From Cymodocea nodosa (Eukaryota > Streptophyta > Magnoliopsida > Alismatales > Cymodoceaceae): a stretch of 64,000 nucleotides of DNA. How positions within the stretch are numbered: position 1 is the first letter of the stretch; every line of letters begins with the position of its first letter. The translations under genes and the position numbers were made by a program. A model generated the notes under the pieces. The model made no database searches and had not been told where the DNA came from. It saw nothing but the letters and a program-made list of their open reading frames with translations. The stretch covers positions 10,994,001-11,058,000 of the forward strand of contig CM072335.1 of the NCBI GenBank assembly GCA_036874045.1, in the 5' to 3' direction. Positions 20,516-33,112 of this stretch are shown one piece after another.

Positions 20516-22769
20516 ATGGCTACTGGAAATGGTAATTTTTCTTTATATGAAGACCAAAATCTTAATTGTCCTCCTTTATTTGATGGAATACATTTTGAAT
20601 ATTGGAAATATAGGATGACTGTTTTTCTTCAAAGTATAGATCATAAGTTGTGGTTCATGATTTCTAAACCATATACTCTGTTAACTACTCCTTATAATAC
20701 TTGGACAATTACTGAAAAAGAAAATAAAACTCTGAATGCTAAGGGCTTAAATATTTTATTTTGTGCATTGAGTTATGAACAGTTCAGTAAAGTGTCGGCA
20801 TATAAATCTGCTTATGAGGTGTGGCTTGCATTAGAAGTTTCACATGAAGGTACTTCTCAAGTTAAAGAGACAAAAATAAACATGTTGATTCATAAGTATG
20901 AACTCTTTAAGATGCATCAAGACGAAAATATTTCTGAGATGTTTTCTAGATTTCTTGATATCATAAACTCTTTAAAATGTTTAGGAAAGAATTTTGAACC
21001 GAAGGATTTGCTGAGGAAAATTCTCAGATCCCTAAGTTCTAAATGGTCTCAGAAAGTAACATCGATTGAGGAATCACGAGATTTAAATGTTTATACTATG
21101 AATGAACTTATAGGAAATTTAACAGCTTATGAAGTTCAATTAAATGAATCACTGAGTCACAACAAACTAAAAATGAAGAAAGAAATAGCCTTCGAAATTA
21201 ATTCAGATTCTGATATATCTACTAATTCTGACAAGGATTTGATTTTGCTGACTAGGAAATTCAAGAAAGCATGGAAAGCTAGGAAACAGCAAAGGAAAAA
21301 AAATGATAAACCCTCAACATCAAAATCATTGAATGACAAGAATTCTTCATCCAGAAAGTATGTATGTTACAACTGTAAGAAACCTGGACATCTTTCTCTA
21401 GATTGTCCTATGAGGAAAAATGAAAAGCAAAGTAGGACAAATCAGAAGAAGACGGCTCAGAAAACTCAGAAAAAGTTTTACAAGAAAAAGGCTTTGAAGG
21501 TCACTTAGGATGACATGTCTGAAGAGTCTGAATCTGAGGAATCAACATTAAAATCTTCACATTCAAAAGAAGAACAAGAGTTAGAAGACGTTGCTCATGT
21601 GTGCTTCATGGCAGATGAGTCTGAGGTAATATCTGATTCTGAAAGTCATTCAGATTTTAACTTTGATGAATTATTATGTGCTTATCATGCATTACTACAA
21701 AAACTTAAAATATGTAAACAGGAAAATAAGAATATTAGAAAATCTTCATCCATTATGGAAGAAGAAAATTGTTTCCTGTCTACTACTTTAGAAAAGTTTA
21801 AATGTGATAATGAAAATCATGCTAGAGATTTGCAAAAATTTAGATTTAATGAATGTATCTTGCATAAACTTACAGAATATAAATGCTGAAAAATTAAAGA
21901 TAGAATCTGAAAATGAAATGTTGAGAAACAATATAAATGAACTTGAATTAGAGATAGAAAAATTAAAACTGAGAGAGAAAGATTTAAATTCTACCTTTGA
22001 GAAATGGAATTTAAGTCAAACTAAGTTAGACAAACTAACTAGTACCCCTACGGTGTCTTATAAATTTGGCTTAGGATTTGATTATCCTGAATATCCTGAA
22101 TCTCAAGCCAATAAAGGATTTATTAGTTGCAGTTCAAGTAAATCTAAGACTAAAATTCCTTTTATTATGAAACAAGGTAATAAATATGTAGAAGTAGGTA
22201 CTTCAAGGGATGAATCATACAGTAATAATATAAATCAATGTGATTTGTCAAATTGTACTTCTAACATGACTATAAATGTTTCTAAAAATCTTGTTTCTTG
22301 TTCTGGAAATTCAGTTTCTAATGTTTCTAAAATTTCAAACAATTGTAGTAAACTGAAAATTCAGAAACCTGAGCATGTAATTCAATACACTGGTATTAGA
22401 CCAATTACTCATTCTGCATGTGATAAAACAAAAAATTCTTGTGCAGAAAAAGATTTTGTATGTATGGAAAGTGTTAATACAAGTACAAAATCTTCGTATG
22501 AACTTACAGAAATGTATAAGCGTGACCAAAATAAATTATCTGATAAAAATATGTTTGGTCTTGATTATAATACATCTGAAAACAAAAAGAATGATTGCAA
22601 AAGCAATAATGCTATATGTGAGTATGAAGCTAATGATAAATCAATAGTACTTATAACTAATAAGAATATAAATGATAATGTTAAACTATTTTTAAACAAA
22701 AAGAAGAAATATGCATTTAATGAACTTGGTCCTCAACAACATTGGGTACCAAAAAAAAGTTTTTCTTAA
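20516..22769 (+). pseudogene. Copia Gag of CoA
   Basis: ATG 20516 opens MATGNGNFSLYE and a UBN2/copia-type Gag domain (PPLFDGIHFEYWKYRM, TSQVKETKINMLIHKYELFK, IGNLTAYEVQL). A zinc knuckle CYNCKKPGHLSLDC lies near 21367-21408, then a basic stretch. A TAG at 21506 replaces the Trp of a V-T-W-D-D box (CoP1 has VAWDDS). The C-terminal half is a long acidic coiled coil; the frame shifts by an indel near 21885 and ends with GPQQHWVPKKSFS at 22769. A large Gag with extended coiled coil is a Sirevirus feature. CoP1 (43368-46893) and CoP2 (58616-60148) carry related Gags. Confidence 0.9.
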
Positions 22770-22772
22770 TTT

Positions 22773-25700
22773 GTGCTGCAGGAGGAAGCAACATCAAAAT
22801 GGATCTTGGACAATGGAGCATCAAGTCACATGACCGGACAAAAAAGTCTATTACAAAATTTTACAAATACCATGAAAGAAAGTGTAACATTTGGAAACAA
22901 AAGCAAAGATAAAATCATAGGTATGGGCAATGTTCAAATAACTCCTACTTGTGTTATTTTGAATGTACTATATGTAGAAAACCTAGGATTTAATTTGCTG
23001 AGTGTCAAAAACTAACTGAAAATGGATATTATGTAGTGTTTGAAGATAATATATGCAAAATAATTAATAAAAATACAGATGAAATTAAGTTTATTGCTAA
23101 AAGAAAAGGTTCTGTATGTATTTTATCTTTACCTTCAGATGCAGTTGATTTAAATTCATGTTTGCTAGCTGAAACTAGTGATGCATATCTATGGCATAGA
23201 AGGATTGAGCATATAAATATGAGACTGTTACATAAACTATCTAGAAAACATTTAGTGAGAGGTTTACCAAAGATTGAATACTCAAAGAGATAATTTAGTG
23301 AGATGCATGTGAGTTAGGTAAACTTCACAAAAACTCTTTTAAATCCAAAACTGATATTTCAAGCAAGAGAGTCTTAGAACTTATACATATGGATCTATTT
23401 GGACCAACAAGAATCATGAGTCTTGGTGGTAAATGGTATGTATTTGTTTTAGTAGATGACTTCTCTAGATACACTTGGGTATATTTTCTAGCATCTAAGA
23501 CAGAAGTTTTTGAAAAATTTAAAATGTTTTGCAATTTTGTTCAAAATGAGCAAAGTGTCTCTATTCAAAAACTTAGGAGTGATTATGGAACTGAATTTGA
23601 TAATGATCAAATGGATAACTATTGTAATGAGCATGGCATTGATCACAGATTTTCTTTTCCAAGAGCACTGTGTCAAAATGGTGTTATTGAGAGAAGGAAT
23701 AGATCACTTCAAGAAATGGCTAGAACTATGTTGAATGAACATAAGTTACCTTAAAATCTTTGGGCTGAAGCAGTAAATACAGCTTGTTATGTTATTAACA
23801 GAAGTCATTTAAGACCTCATGTTAATAAAACTCCTTTTGAAATTATGTTTAATAGGGTTCCAAAAATTTCCTATATGAAACCATTTGGCTGCAAGTGTTT
23901 TATTCTTAATATTAAGGATAAAAGGGATAAATTTCAAGCCAAATCGGATGAAGGAATTTTTGTAGGTTACTCTACTAGAAGTAAAGCCTATAGAGTATAT
24001 AACAAGACTTCTAGGACTATTAAAGAAATCCTCCATGTAAGCTTCAATGAAAATTCTCTTAGAGAATCTTAATCTAAAGTTGTTAATGATGATATGATCA
24101 ATTTTCCAAATGAGTTAGAGATCAATAGAGAGATTGATGATTTATCTGAGAAAATCAAAAATATGAACTTAAATGATCAAACTAATGATGAAAGTGATGG
24201 ACTTTCAGATGTTGATGAGAATATTGAGGAAAATCAGAGAAATTGGTGTTATTCTTCATCACATCCCATTACTCAAGTCATTGGTAATATTAATGAGGGA
24301 GTTAAAACTAGAGCTTCAGTAAATTTAAATAGTATGTGTATGTTTGTTTCTATGGTGGAACCAAGGAATATACAAGAAGCATTATCTGATGAAAATTGGA
24401 TAGTGGTAATGCAAGAAGAACTAAATCAATTCATCAGAAATGATGTATGGGAATTAGTCTCTCCACCAGAAAATCAGTCCATAATAGGTACAAAGTGGAT
24501 CTTTAGAAACAAAACTAACGAAACTAGTCAAATTATAAGGAATAAAGCTAGATTAATTGCACAAGGGTATACACAGGAAGAAGGATTAGATTATGATGAA
24601 ACATTTGCTCCTGTGGCTAGGTTAGAAAGTATTAGAATATTATTAGCCTATGCTTGTTATATGGATTTTAAATTATATCAAATGGATGTAAAGAGTGCAT
24701 TTCTAAATGGTTTAATTAATGAAGAAGTCTATGTAAAACAACCACCTCGATTTGAAGATATTAAAAATCCTGACTTTGTGTATAAATTGAAGAAAGCCTT
24801 ATATGGTTTGAAGTAAGCACCTAGATCATGGTATGAAAGATTATCTACTTTTTTAATAGAAAAAGGCTATATCATGGGAAAAGTGGATCATACTCTATTT
24901 ATTAAGAGAGATGGAAAAGATCAGATTGTTGTTCAAATATACGTGGATGATATAATCTTTGGAGCAACCTCTGATAAGTTGATAGAAATATTCTCTGAAG
25001 AGATGACTAATCAGTTTGAAATGAGTATGATAGGAGAACTTTCATACTTTCTAGGACTTCAAATTAAGCAAATGGATAAAGGTATATTTTTAAATCAGGA
25101 AAAATATGTAGATGAAATGCTTAAGAAATTTAATTTTAATGATACAAGGATTCAAGGAACTCCTATGAGTACTACTTTAAAGTTAGATATTGATGACATA
25201 GGAAAATCTATAGATCAAAGAAAATATAGAAGTATGATTGGCTCTTTACTTTATTTGACTGCTAGTAGACCTAATATTATGTTTGATGTGTGTGTTTGTG
25301 CTAGATTTCAATCTAATCCTAAAGAATCACACTTAATTGCAATTAAAAGAATATTTAGATATATACAAGGAACTAAAAATTTCAGACTGTATTATTCTAA
25401 GGATAGTTCAATAGATCTTATAGGATATACTAATGCTGATTATGCAGGATCTAAATCTGATAGAAAGAGTACTAGTGGCACATGTCAATTATTGGGAAAT
25501 AATTTGGTGTCATGGTTTAGTAAAAAGCAAAACTATGTAGCACTTTTACTACAGAAGCTGAATATGTTGCTGTTGCACTGTGTTGCACTCAGATTCTATG
25601 GATAAGGCAAACTTTAGAAGATTTTGGATTATCTTATGATACAACTGAGATTTATTGTGACAGTAGTTCTGCAGTAAATCTTTCTAAAAATCCTGTATTA

Positions 25701-25889
25701 CATTCAAGCGCAAAGCATATAGAGGTTAGACATCATTTTCTAAGACATAACGTAATTAAAGGAAAAATTAAATTAGAATTTGTGTCTAGTAAAAATCAAT
25801 TAACTGATATAATTTCAAAACCTCTAGACGAAAATACATTATGCAACATTAGATTAAATTTAGGTATTTGTAGGCTATGTGATGTGTAA
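22773..25889 (+). pseudogene. Copia pol of CoA: protease, integrase, reverse transcriptase, RNase H
   Basis: Copia order. Protease WILDNGASSHMTG (Asn where Ser is usual) near 22800. Integrase has LWHRRIEHINM and DACELGKLH as zinc region, MDLFGP, RSDYGTEFDN and NGVIERRNRS as the D,D-E core, then the KAYRVYN tail. Reverse transcriptase has QMDVKSAFLNG and YVDD (near 24942). RNase H has ADYAGSKSDRKSTSG and, after a frameshift near 25545, TEAEYVA, CDSSSA and HIEVRHHF, ending at TAA 25887-25889. Frameshifts occur near 23010, 23295 and 25545, with stops at 23752, 24070 and 24814. It is complete in content but inactive. Confidence 0.93.
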
Positions 25890-27468
25890 AATGCTTAAAC
25901 TCCACATAAAAAGATAAATATTATTGATGATGTTGTTCACCTCATAGATATTATATACTTATTATAAATATCTAAAGTAATATCTAAACTATTGCTTAAG
26001 ATACTATGTATTTATTGTAAAATCATAGTAGTATCTTATTGATTTTAAGTAGTTTATCAATTTTAATAGTTTTTACGATTTTAAGTGAAAGTGTAAATGA
26101 AAAACATTAAATACTTCTGACATTCTGAAATTTTGATTAAATGTTTTCTTTGAATCAAGGAAAATGCATATGATCATGCATAAATTTAACTTAATTGATT
26201 AAACTTGTAGAATAAGTTATATGTAACTCATCTTAAACTGTTAATCAAAAGTATAAGCTTATTGAAACTGATTCATATTCTCAATACAATCATAGAAGTA
26301 AAAATTGTATGAAATTTTTGTTTTATTGCATCTGTATTAATGGAATACATATATACTGTGCTTAAAATGAAAAGTGCTTACAAAGTAAAAATCTTTGAGA
26401 GTTTATTGATCAATTTGATCACGAGCCTTTTGTACTTGAGCAGATAGGTATGTTGTCCTGAAAAAGAATTCTTTAAATCTGGCAACCTAAGGTCCTTATC
26501 AGATCTAGGATTGTTGACTGAAAGCTCATTACACGGGTACATTAGAAAGCTCTTGTATGATTCAAGATTTTCAAACTAACTTTTAAAGAAAATTATCAAT
26601 ATTTACTATTTTGAAAAGAAAAAGTTGTTTCATTAATTGCAGATATCTTTGAATCGCATATAGTTTATACCAATATGACTACTGATTTATTGAATCAACA
26701 TTAGTACTTTTGAAAACGTTTATTTGAGATACATTCTTTTATTCTCCTTGAATTAATCGAATTGAGTTCAAAGTTGTGTTTTGATTCATATATAGTAGGA
26801 ATTGATTTTGGAAATCATTTTTGATGATGTCAGGATAACGGAAGTCTCTGAAAAGAAAATGTAAAAATATAGTTATACTTAACATCTATTGTCACTACAA
26901 GTATATTTTGTATTTTGATTGAATATATTTGAAGTATATTTGTAGGGGGAGGATTAACAATGTTGAAAACAGATTAATATAATTTAAAATACAAATCTTA
27001 GTTAATCTGAATTAATGTCCTCTTAAAATCTTGATGAAATAATTTAAAAAGACAAATAAACTATTTTAGATTCAAAGGACAAAATGTTCAAATAGTTTAC
27101 AATGTTCACAAGATAATGTTAAGTTTAGCATGTGTGTTGTTTTCGGAACGTTTCAGTTGGAAGCATCCGAAAATTGTTTTAAGTATACTAACTAGACGTT
27201 ATGTTAGATAAGGTAACGTGTAAAACTGCCTCTAGACAGCATTTTACTCGTTAGGTTAGTTAACTCAACGAGTTATACTTGAATATTTCGGGTACATTGA
27301 TTGAATAAACTTTATTCAATATTTATTTAATTTCTAAACCCGACTTCTCTTCACGTTGAGTTATACGCCTAAAAACCCTATTTAAACACTTATTACATGG
27401 GGACTTAGGTTATTTGTAAACTTTGTCAAGAAAATCTTTCCCGCTTGTTGCTATTACAACCTACGACG
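25890..27468 (+). other. CoA 3' non-coding cassette and spacer
   Basis: No coding signal. About 26065-26985 matches the Gy1/Gy2 3' region (15040-16000; 40150-41100) over its length, including CGAGCCTTTTGTACTTGAGC and GGATTGTTGACTGAAAGCTC. TAGGGGGAGG at about 26943-26952 is a PPT-like tract. 27120-27360 has TTTCGG and CTCGTTAGG hairpin-like units. TATTTAAAC at 27379 precedes the post-pol ORF. Confidence 0.75.
27379..27387 (+). promoter_or_regulatory. TATA-like box before the copia 3' ORF
   Basis: TATTTAAAC after AACCC, about 80 bp before ATG 27469, matching the arrangement before the gypsy env-like ORF (9168). Inference only. Confidence 0.35.
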
Positions 27469-28378
27469 ATGGTCTCCAAGTTCTACAAAGGTCATGGCAG
27501 AGGAAAAGGCAAAAGCAGAAGAGATGCAAAAGGAAAAGAAATAGAGAATGATGAAGTTCCACGTACTTGGTTCAAGAAAATATTTCGAGTGGACAAAAGG
27601 TTAGAAGAACTTTATAAAAATTACTTCTTTTCTCAAGATATATTAAATGAAGTTAGACAAGAACTTCAACATATTGATGCAAGTATTACATACATGGGTA
27701 TTCGAAGTAAATATGATAGAAAATATAGAATGAAATGTGCTGAGATTGCATTTTTGGAACAGTATGCAAAATATTTGGAAAAAGGTGTACGTTCATCAAA
27801 TAGAACTCCTTAAACTCCTATAAATGGTACAAGACTACATGCATTTGAGGAAGAGCATGAATCAACTATCCCTACTCCTTTATATTCAAAACAAGTAGAA
27901 TCAAATATTGTTGTTGACAAAACAAAAGTTGACAGTCTTCGAAAGGCCGTTGCAATAGAAAGTGCCTTAGAAGAATTAAAGCAGAAAACTTTTATGGAGC
28001 AATTTGAAAAGAAAACAACAATACTTGAAAAGGAGAAACAAAAATGTTATAGAAGAAGGAAAGTCAGAAAAATTATGTCTAAGGAAACAAAGTCTATTGA
28101 AAAAGGAAAATCAGATGAAAATTTATTTCCAAAGGACAATATATGTCTAGACATCGTACCTTATTGTGCATCTGATAAACTCATCAGTTCCGAACACACT
28201 AAAACTGATGAAGATAATGTGACTTTATTTTCCCTTGTTAGAAAACTTGAGAAGAAATCCAAGTCAAATATGAGCTCAAGTTTTTTTATTAGTACAAGTC
28301 CTGATGATGCAGAAATTGACAAATCAGAGCATCAGGCACCTGACATTGAACAAGTTATTGCAAATATAATTGACATAT
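27469..28378 (+). pseudogene. Post-pol (env-like) ORF of CoA, truncated
   Basis: ATG 27469 opens MVSKFYKGHGRGKGKSRR, a Gly/Arg/Lys-rich start followed by an alpha-helical charged region (LEELYKNYFFSQDILNEVRQ). One stop (TAA near 27811) interrupts a frame that otherwise runs through 28378. It is related to the ORF at 48604, which also starts with an RG-rich stretch and has INDIYSRYTFTNEVLHEIRK. Position after pol matches Sirevirus env-like ORFs, but I see no signal peptide or membrane helix. The C-terminal domain seen in the 48604 ORF is missing because the element is broken at 28378, where the frame continues into Gy2 integrase by chance. Confidence 0.65.
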
Positions 28379-29220
28379 TGTTGGGGGTGGATTATGTATC
28401 TAAATGGATAGAAGATATTCCTACAAAAACTAATGACAATAAAGTGGTAATACAATTTATAAGAACCAATATATTTGCCAGATTTGAAATACCTAAAGCT
28501 ATTATCAATGATAGAGGAACTCATTTATGTAATAGAAGTTTTGAAGCCTTAATGAAGAAATATGGAGTAAACCACAAAATTGCAACATCATATCATCCGC
28601 AAACAAGTGGACAAGTAGAAAGTGCAAACAAACAAATTAAGTTAATCTTAGAAAAAGTAGTAAATCCTACTAGAACAGATTGGGCTAATAGATTGATAGA
28701 TGCACTTTGGGCTTATAGAACTGCTTATAAGACATGCTTAGCTATGTCACCTTTTAGGCTAGTATATGGAAAAAGTTGTCATTTACCAGCTGAAATTGAA
28801 CATAAAGCTTATTGGGCATTGAAAACTCCGAACACTAATTTAAATCAAGCTGCTGAAAATAGGAAAATGCAATTAGTTGAATTAGAAGAATTTAAGAATG
28901 AAGCTTATTCGAAGATTGTAAGAGAAAAAGAGAAAATGAAATTCTAGCATGGTAGGAAAATTATTCTAAAAAGCTTTGAAATAGGACAAGAAGTATATCT
29001 TTACATGGCTAGACTCTATAACCATTCAGGAAAATTAAGATCTAGATTGGCAGGACTTTACATAATTCGAAATATTTATCCTTATGGAGCTAAAAATCCT
29101 AAAAATCAGAATATCTTTAAAGTAAATGGACAAAGACTAAGACCTATTTTGAAAATACCAAAAAGTTCTTTTGGAATTATAGAAGAAATAAGAGTAGAGG
29201 ACTACTTGAGCTTTACTTAG
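28379..29220 (+). pseudogene. Integrase C-terminal two thirds of Gy2
   Basis: Begins inside the catalytic core ([12 protein letters not shown]) and continues [53 protein letters not shown], then [21 protein letters not shown] and NGQRLRPIL before TAG at 29218. One internal stop (TAG 28945) has C-to-T form. It preserves the ~225 bp that Gy1 lost. The first Asp (DFMG) lies left of the joint and is absent, so the triad is incomplete. It is read in frame with the CoA post-pol ORF from 27994, giving an accidental chimeric 317-codon ORF. Confidence 0.9.
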
Positions 29221-29830
29221 TAAGAAATCATCTTTTTTTATTTTATTTTTGCTTTTATTAAAACATAAAAAAAAAGTAAGTAAAAAAAATATAAAAAAAA
29301 ATTAATTATAAAAAAAAACATAAAAAATTATAAAATATAAAAAATCGTTGCGGTTCAACTGATTGGATCCATCGATCTGACCAGAACATAAAAAAAATCT
29401 TTATTAATTTTTAGTAAAAAAAATCAATCTGACCGAAACATAGTATCGGTTCAACTGGTAAAAATTGAAAAAAAACTATTATCTTAAGTATTTTTTTTAA
29501 TAGATCTAACTATATGAGAAGTTCGTTGAGTTACGCTTAACTCAATGAACTTACTTTGTTGAGTCTTAAGTTAGTCAACGAACTTATTCCATTGAGTTAA
29601 CTGTAACTCAACGGAGTACTGTAGTTAAGTCTACAAACTTAGTCTGTGGAGTTATCTGTGATTCCACGGATGAGAGAACGAGTTTTGTTTGGGAAATGAC
29701 CTGATTACCTGCTTAAACTTAGGGCTTATTTAGACTAAAACTTAGGGTTTTGGGGGCATTATCCAGCAAATCAATTAGAACTTAGAACAGAAGAGATCAA
29801 AGCGATTCCGTGCTATTGTGTAACTCCACG
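29221..29830 (+). other. Hairpin-rich spacer before the Gy2 env-like ORF
   Basis: Counterpart of 8685-9271. A-rich, with CCGAAACATAGTATCGG repeats, a GTTGAGTTA hairpin at 29588-29615 (one mismatch), and the leader TTAGGGTTTTGGGGGCATT before ATG 29831. The TATA-like box has become TTATTTAGAC. Confidence 0.7.
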
Positions 29831-30998
29831 ATGAGGAAGATGACACCCGAGTTCTGAGAAGATGCGGTTGACACATCAGAATTTCTGAAAGAGTTAGAGG
29901 AATGGCACACAAGGCAGAAAATCAGAAATACAACAAGAGAAAAAGAGCTACAAAAGGTAGAATCTGAACTTTTTAAGTTGAGAAGAGTTTTAGTAGATTT
30001 GGGTATATAAATACCCTAGATAATGGAAACCAGAATCAAAGTAGCAATGGAAATTACTGTTAGTAAAGAAAGAAAAATCAGGCCAAACAACAAAGTAGCC
30101 CTAGAGCTAATCAAACGCAAGGCCAAATTATGGTTCAAAAGGCGCATTGCTGGTCGTGCAAGGGGTGAAACGAGGCGGTAGCAACAAGTAGAGGAAGAAT
30201 AAGAGGACCAACTACTGAAAGACCTGTTCTTGAGGAACAGCAGCTAGGACCTTTAGTTCCACCATTTAGGCTGTTGGCACGAGCAGCAATTTTGGGGCCT
30301 TCAACTGAAGAAGAGTTAAGAGAATTTGAAGAATTGGTTCAAGTTGGGAAAAACTACGGAGAACCAGAAGATGTGGCAGTAGCTAAAGCGCACCTAGTGT
30401 TTGATGCACTTTGCAAGTGGAGGGCTGCAAAAAAATTGAAAGCCCAATATAAAATTAAAGTTGAACAACATCAAGAAGCCACTACCAGATTTACTACAAG
30501 AGGAGGAGTTGAAGCTGGTCTTTCGAAATCAGCAATTATTTGAAAAATTAAACAGGAAGAGTCAGTACCTGTAGTTCAAAGGCGTGTAGAGCCTATGTTT
30601 ATAGATTTAATCTCAAAAGTAGAAGAGAAAGACCAGGCACAATTAATCAAACGAAGGAAAGGAAAAGAGATAGTGCCTAAATATCAAAAGGAGATTAACT
30701 TTGAAGTACCAACATCAATAGGGCCTGTACAGCCAATTTTGGTGAACTTGCTATCTGATTCCGAGGAGGAGCAGGAGCAACAGTAACAGCAAAGAAAAGA
30801 AGAAAATCAGGCTGGAATTAAAGAGCAAAGAAAAGAAGAAAATCAGGTTGAAACTAGTCTACATCCTGTACAAGAAGAAGAAACAGAAATTAGGGTAGAA
30901 ACTGAATTGCCCGTGACTCCATCCCAATCTACCACAGAATCAGAAAGAACAGTGACAATGTAGATTGGTAGTCAAGAGGAAGAAGAAAGAACAGAAAA

Positions 30999-32576
30999 TG
31001 TTGAGTATTTTTGTTTTGATGATGTGTGCTGAATGAAAATAATCATATTTGCTCAATTACTATTGCTTGTGAAAAGAAATTAAAATCATCAATTAATACA
31101 GAAAAAGCTTACTGATATAAATACTTGTCTGTATTGGATCTGAAGTTAATAACTAGTCATTTCGTTGCATTAATTTCTCATTTAGCTAAACGTTAAGTTA
31201 ACGTGTGTTTTTATTGAAAAGCATGATATGTTTTAATGTTATATCTTTTGTATCATGAACAGTGCACATTTAGACAACTCGTTAAGTTAGAGTTTTGTTT
31301 GTATAGAGGTCACGTGAGAACTCGTTAAGTTAGAAGCTTAAAGGTTAAAATAGGTCACGTGATAACTCGTTAAGTTAGTGAGTAAAAGAAGAGACGAACT
31401 CGTTAAGTTAGTGTTATACACGTAGTGAAATTATAAGTTACGAATGTTGTATTGTATCACGTGAGGTGCACATGTTTAACTCGTTAAGTTAACATAACTA
31501 AACGTGTTGAGTTTCTATATTGAACACTAAGGCAATGTGATAGGTTAGCGTTATAAACTTAAGTTGTTATTTTTGCACGTGGTAAAATTCTTATTATAAA
31601 AACATTTGTTTATTACTGGTTCGTTGAGTTATCATAACACAACGGAGATGGTTCGTTGAGATAGCATAACACCATGGACTTAGTTCGTTGAGTTAACTAC
31701 AGTACTTGTCACGTGAAATAGCACATGAGGAACTCATTAAGTTAGAAACGTTAAGTTATATATATATTTGTGTTACTCGTTTAGTTAACATTAAAGTAAC
31801 GACTTCTTATTACACTGATGAAAAATTTTTGGACGAGAAAGTTTATTTTGCAGGAAATTTTTCAGAGATCCAGGACTGATGATTAAAGAAAATTCAAAAT
31901 ATAAACGTGGGTTAGAACGTTTGTGTTTCGATGAATGAAAAAGAAAAGACGTGGAGAAGTGGAAAACTGGTAGTGGTTAAACGTGAATGATATGCATGAA
32001 ATGAAGATATAGTATAAAAGACATAGAATTCTCGTTGATCAATTTATCCTTGCACACAAAACGAAAAATCTTTTCAAGGATCAAACCATCCCTGCACATA
32101 GAAAGAAAAATCTTTTTCAGGGATCAAAAACACCTCTTCGAGAAAAATCTCTCAAGTGGAAGAAAGTTTAGTGAAGTATGAAAAGGTAAGATTTTCGTCA
32201 CTGAAGATTTGAAGTATCAGAAGAAAGCAAATTCGGTGAAGCATGAAAAGACAAGATATTCATCACTAAAGAATTGATGAAGAAGAAAAAGAAGAAAAAG
32301 ATCTCAAACAGGGAGAAAAGTTTTAAATTCTGCAAATTAGTTTTCTCTATTTGTAGTTATGAAATTGTTTAGATGATACATGGTATCAAAATATAATTGC
32401 ATCTACAATTTCTAAGGAGAATTGAATTGTATATTGTAATTGAAACCTTGAATAAAAATGATTTTATGAAAACAATGTCTCGACTTGTTTTTGAGTTTTA
32501 AAGTTTCAATTATATTTAAGAAAATATTAAAAATACACAATTCACCCCCCCTCTTGTGTAGCCATACGATCCTACA
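30999..32576 (+). repeat. Solo LTR of the CoA family, in the Gy2 env-like ORF
   Basis: TGTTGAGTATTTTTG to GATCCTACA. Flanks GAAAA and AAAAA form a 5-bp target duplication with one mismatch. The interrupted ORF resumes directly after it. It arose by recombination between the two LTRs of a full element. Confidence 0.92.
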
Positions 32577-33112
32577 AAAAATGAACAAGAAACTGAACAA
32601 AGCCATATGGAAAGAAATGACTTTGCAGATTCCACTGAATTTAATGAAGCAATTCAAGACAGAGTGGATAATTCTGCCAGCTCACCACCACAGACAGAAG
32701 CAAAAGAAAATGTCCAAGAATCTTTAGAGCTTTTTCAGCAAGTTCAAGTTCATCCTATGGAAGAGGAAGTTCAAGAACAAACACCTCTGTAACAACAAAA
32801 TCACATTCCTGACTCGACTGAATTAGCAGTTCTAAATGTACACTTTTGGAGTTAGGAAGCTTATGATAAATACCAAGAGATTAGGGGTTATGATATCATA
32901 TATAGTAGACTAGTAAATTGAGACGAAATGCAAGAAATTAAGGAATTATTTGAGTTCCAATGTCTACTACAATTTATTTCTCAGCAGAAAGGGCATGCAA
33001 TATATGAAAATCTAGTTCCCTACTTTTATGCTAATTTAAGAGAAGAAGAAGGACAATTAATTTAAATAAGGAGGAAGCTGATTGTAAAGTATCAATCTGT
33101 GCATTTTATATA

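Larger units (their letters stand above)
18703..28378 (+). mobile_element. CoA: Sirevirus-like Ty1/copia retrotransposon, 3' LTR missing
   Basis: 5' LTR (18703-20315), initiator-Met primer site, long coiled-coil gag, pol in copia order (PR-INT-RT-RH), 3' non-coding cassette, and a post-pol ORF. The element stops at about 28378, joined to Gy2 integrase. No 3' LTR follows, so a deletion or recombination removed it. Primer type, long gag, CACGTG-rich LTR and post-pol ORF point to the Sirevirus group. Confidence 0.88.

Noticed and set aside
23325-24036. Antisense ORFs opposite CoA integrase (23325-23534, 23488-23676, 23809-24036)
   Set aside because: They are shadows of the sense integrase frame, with no independent motif.
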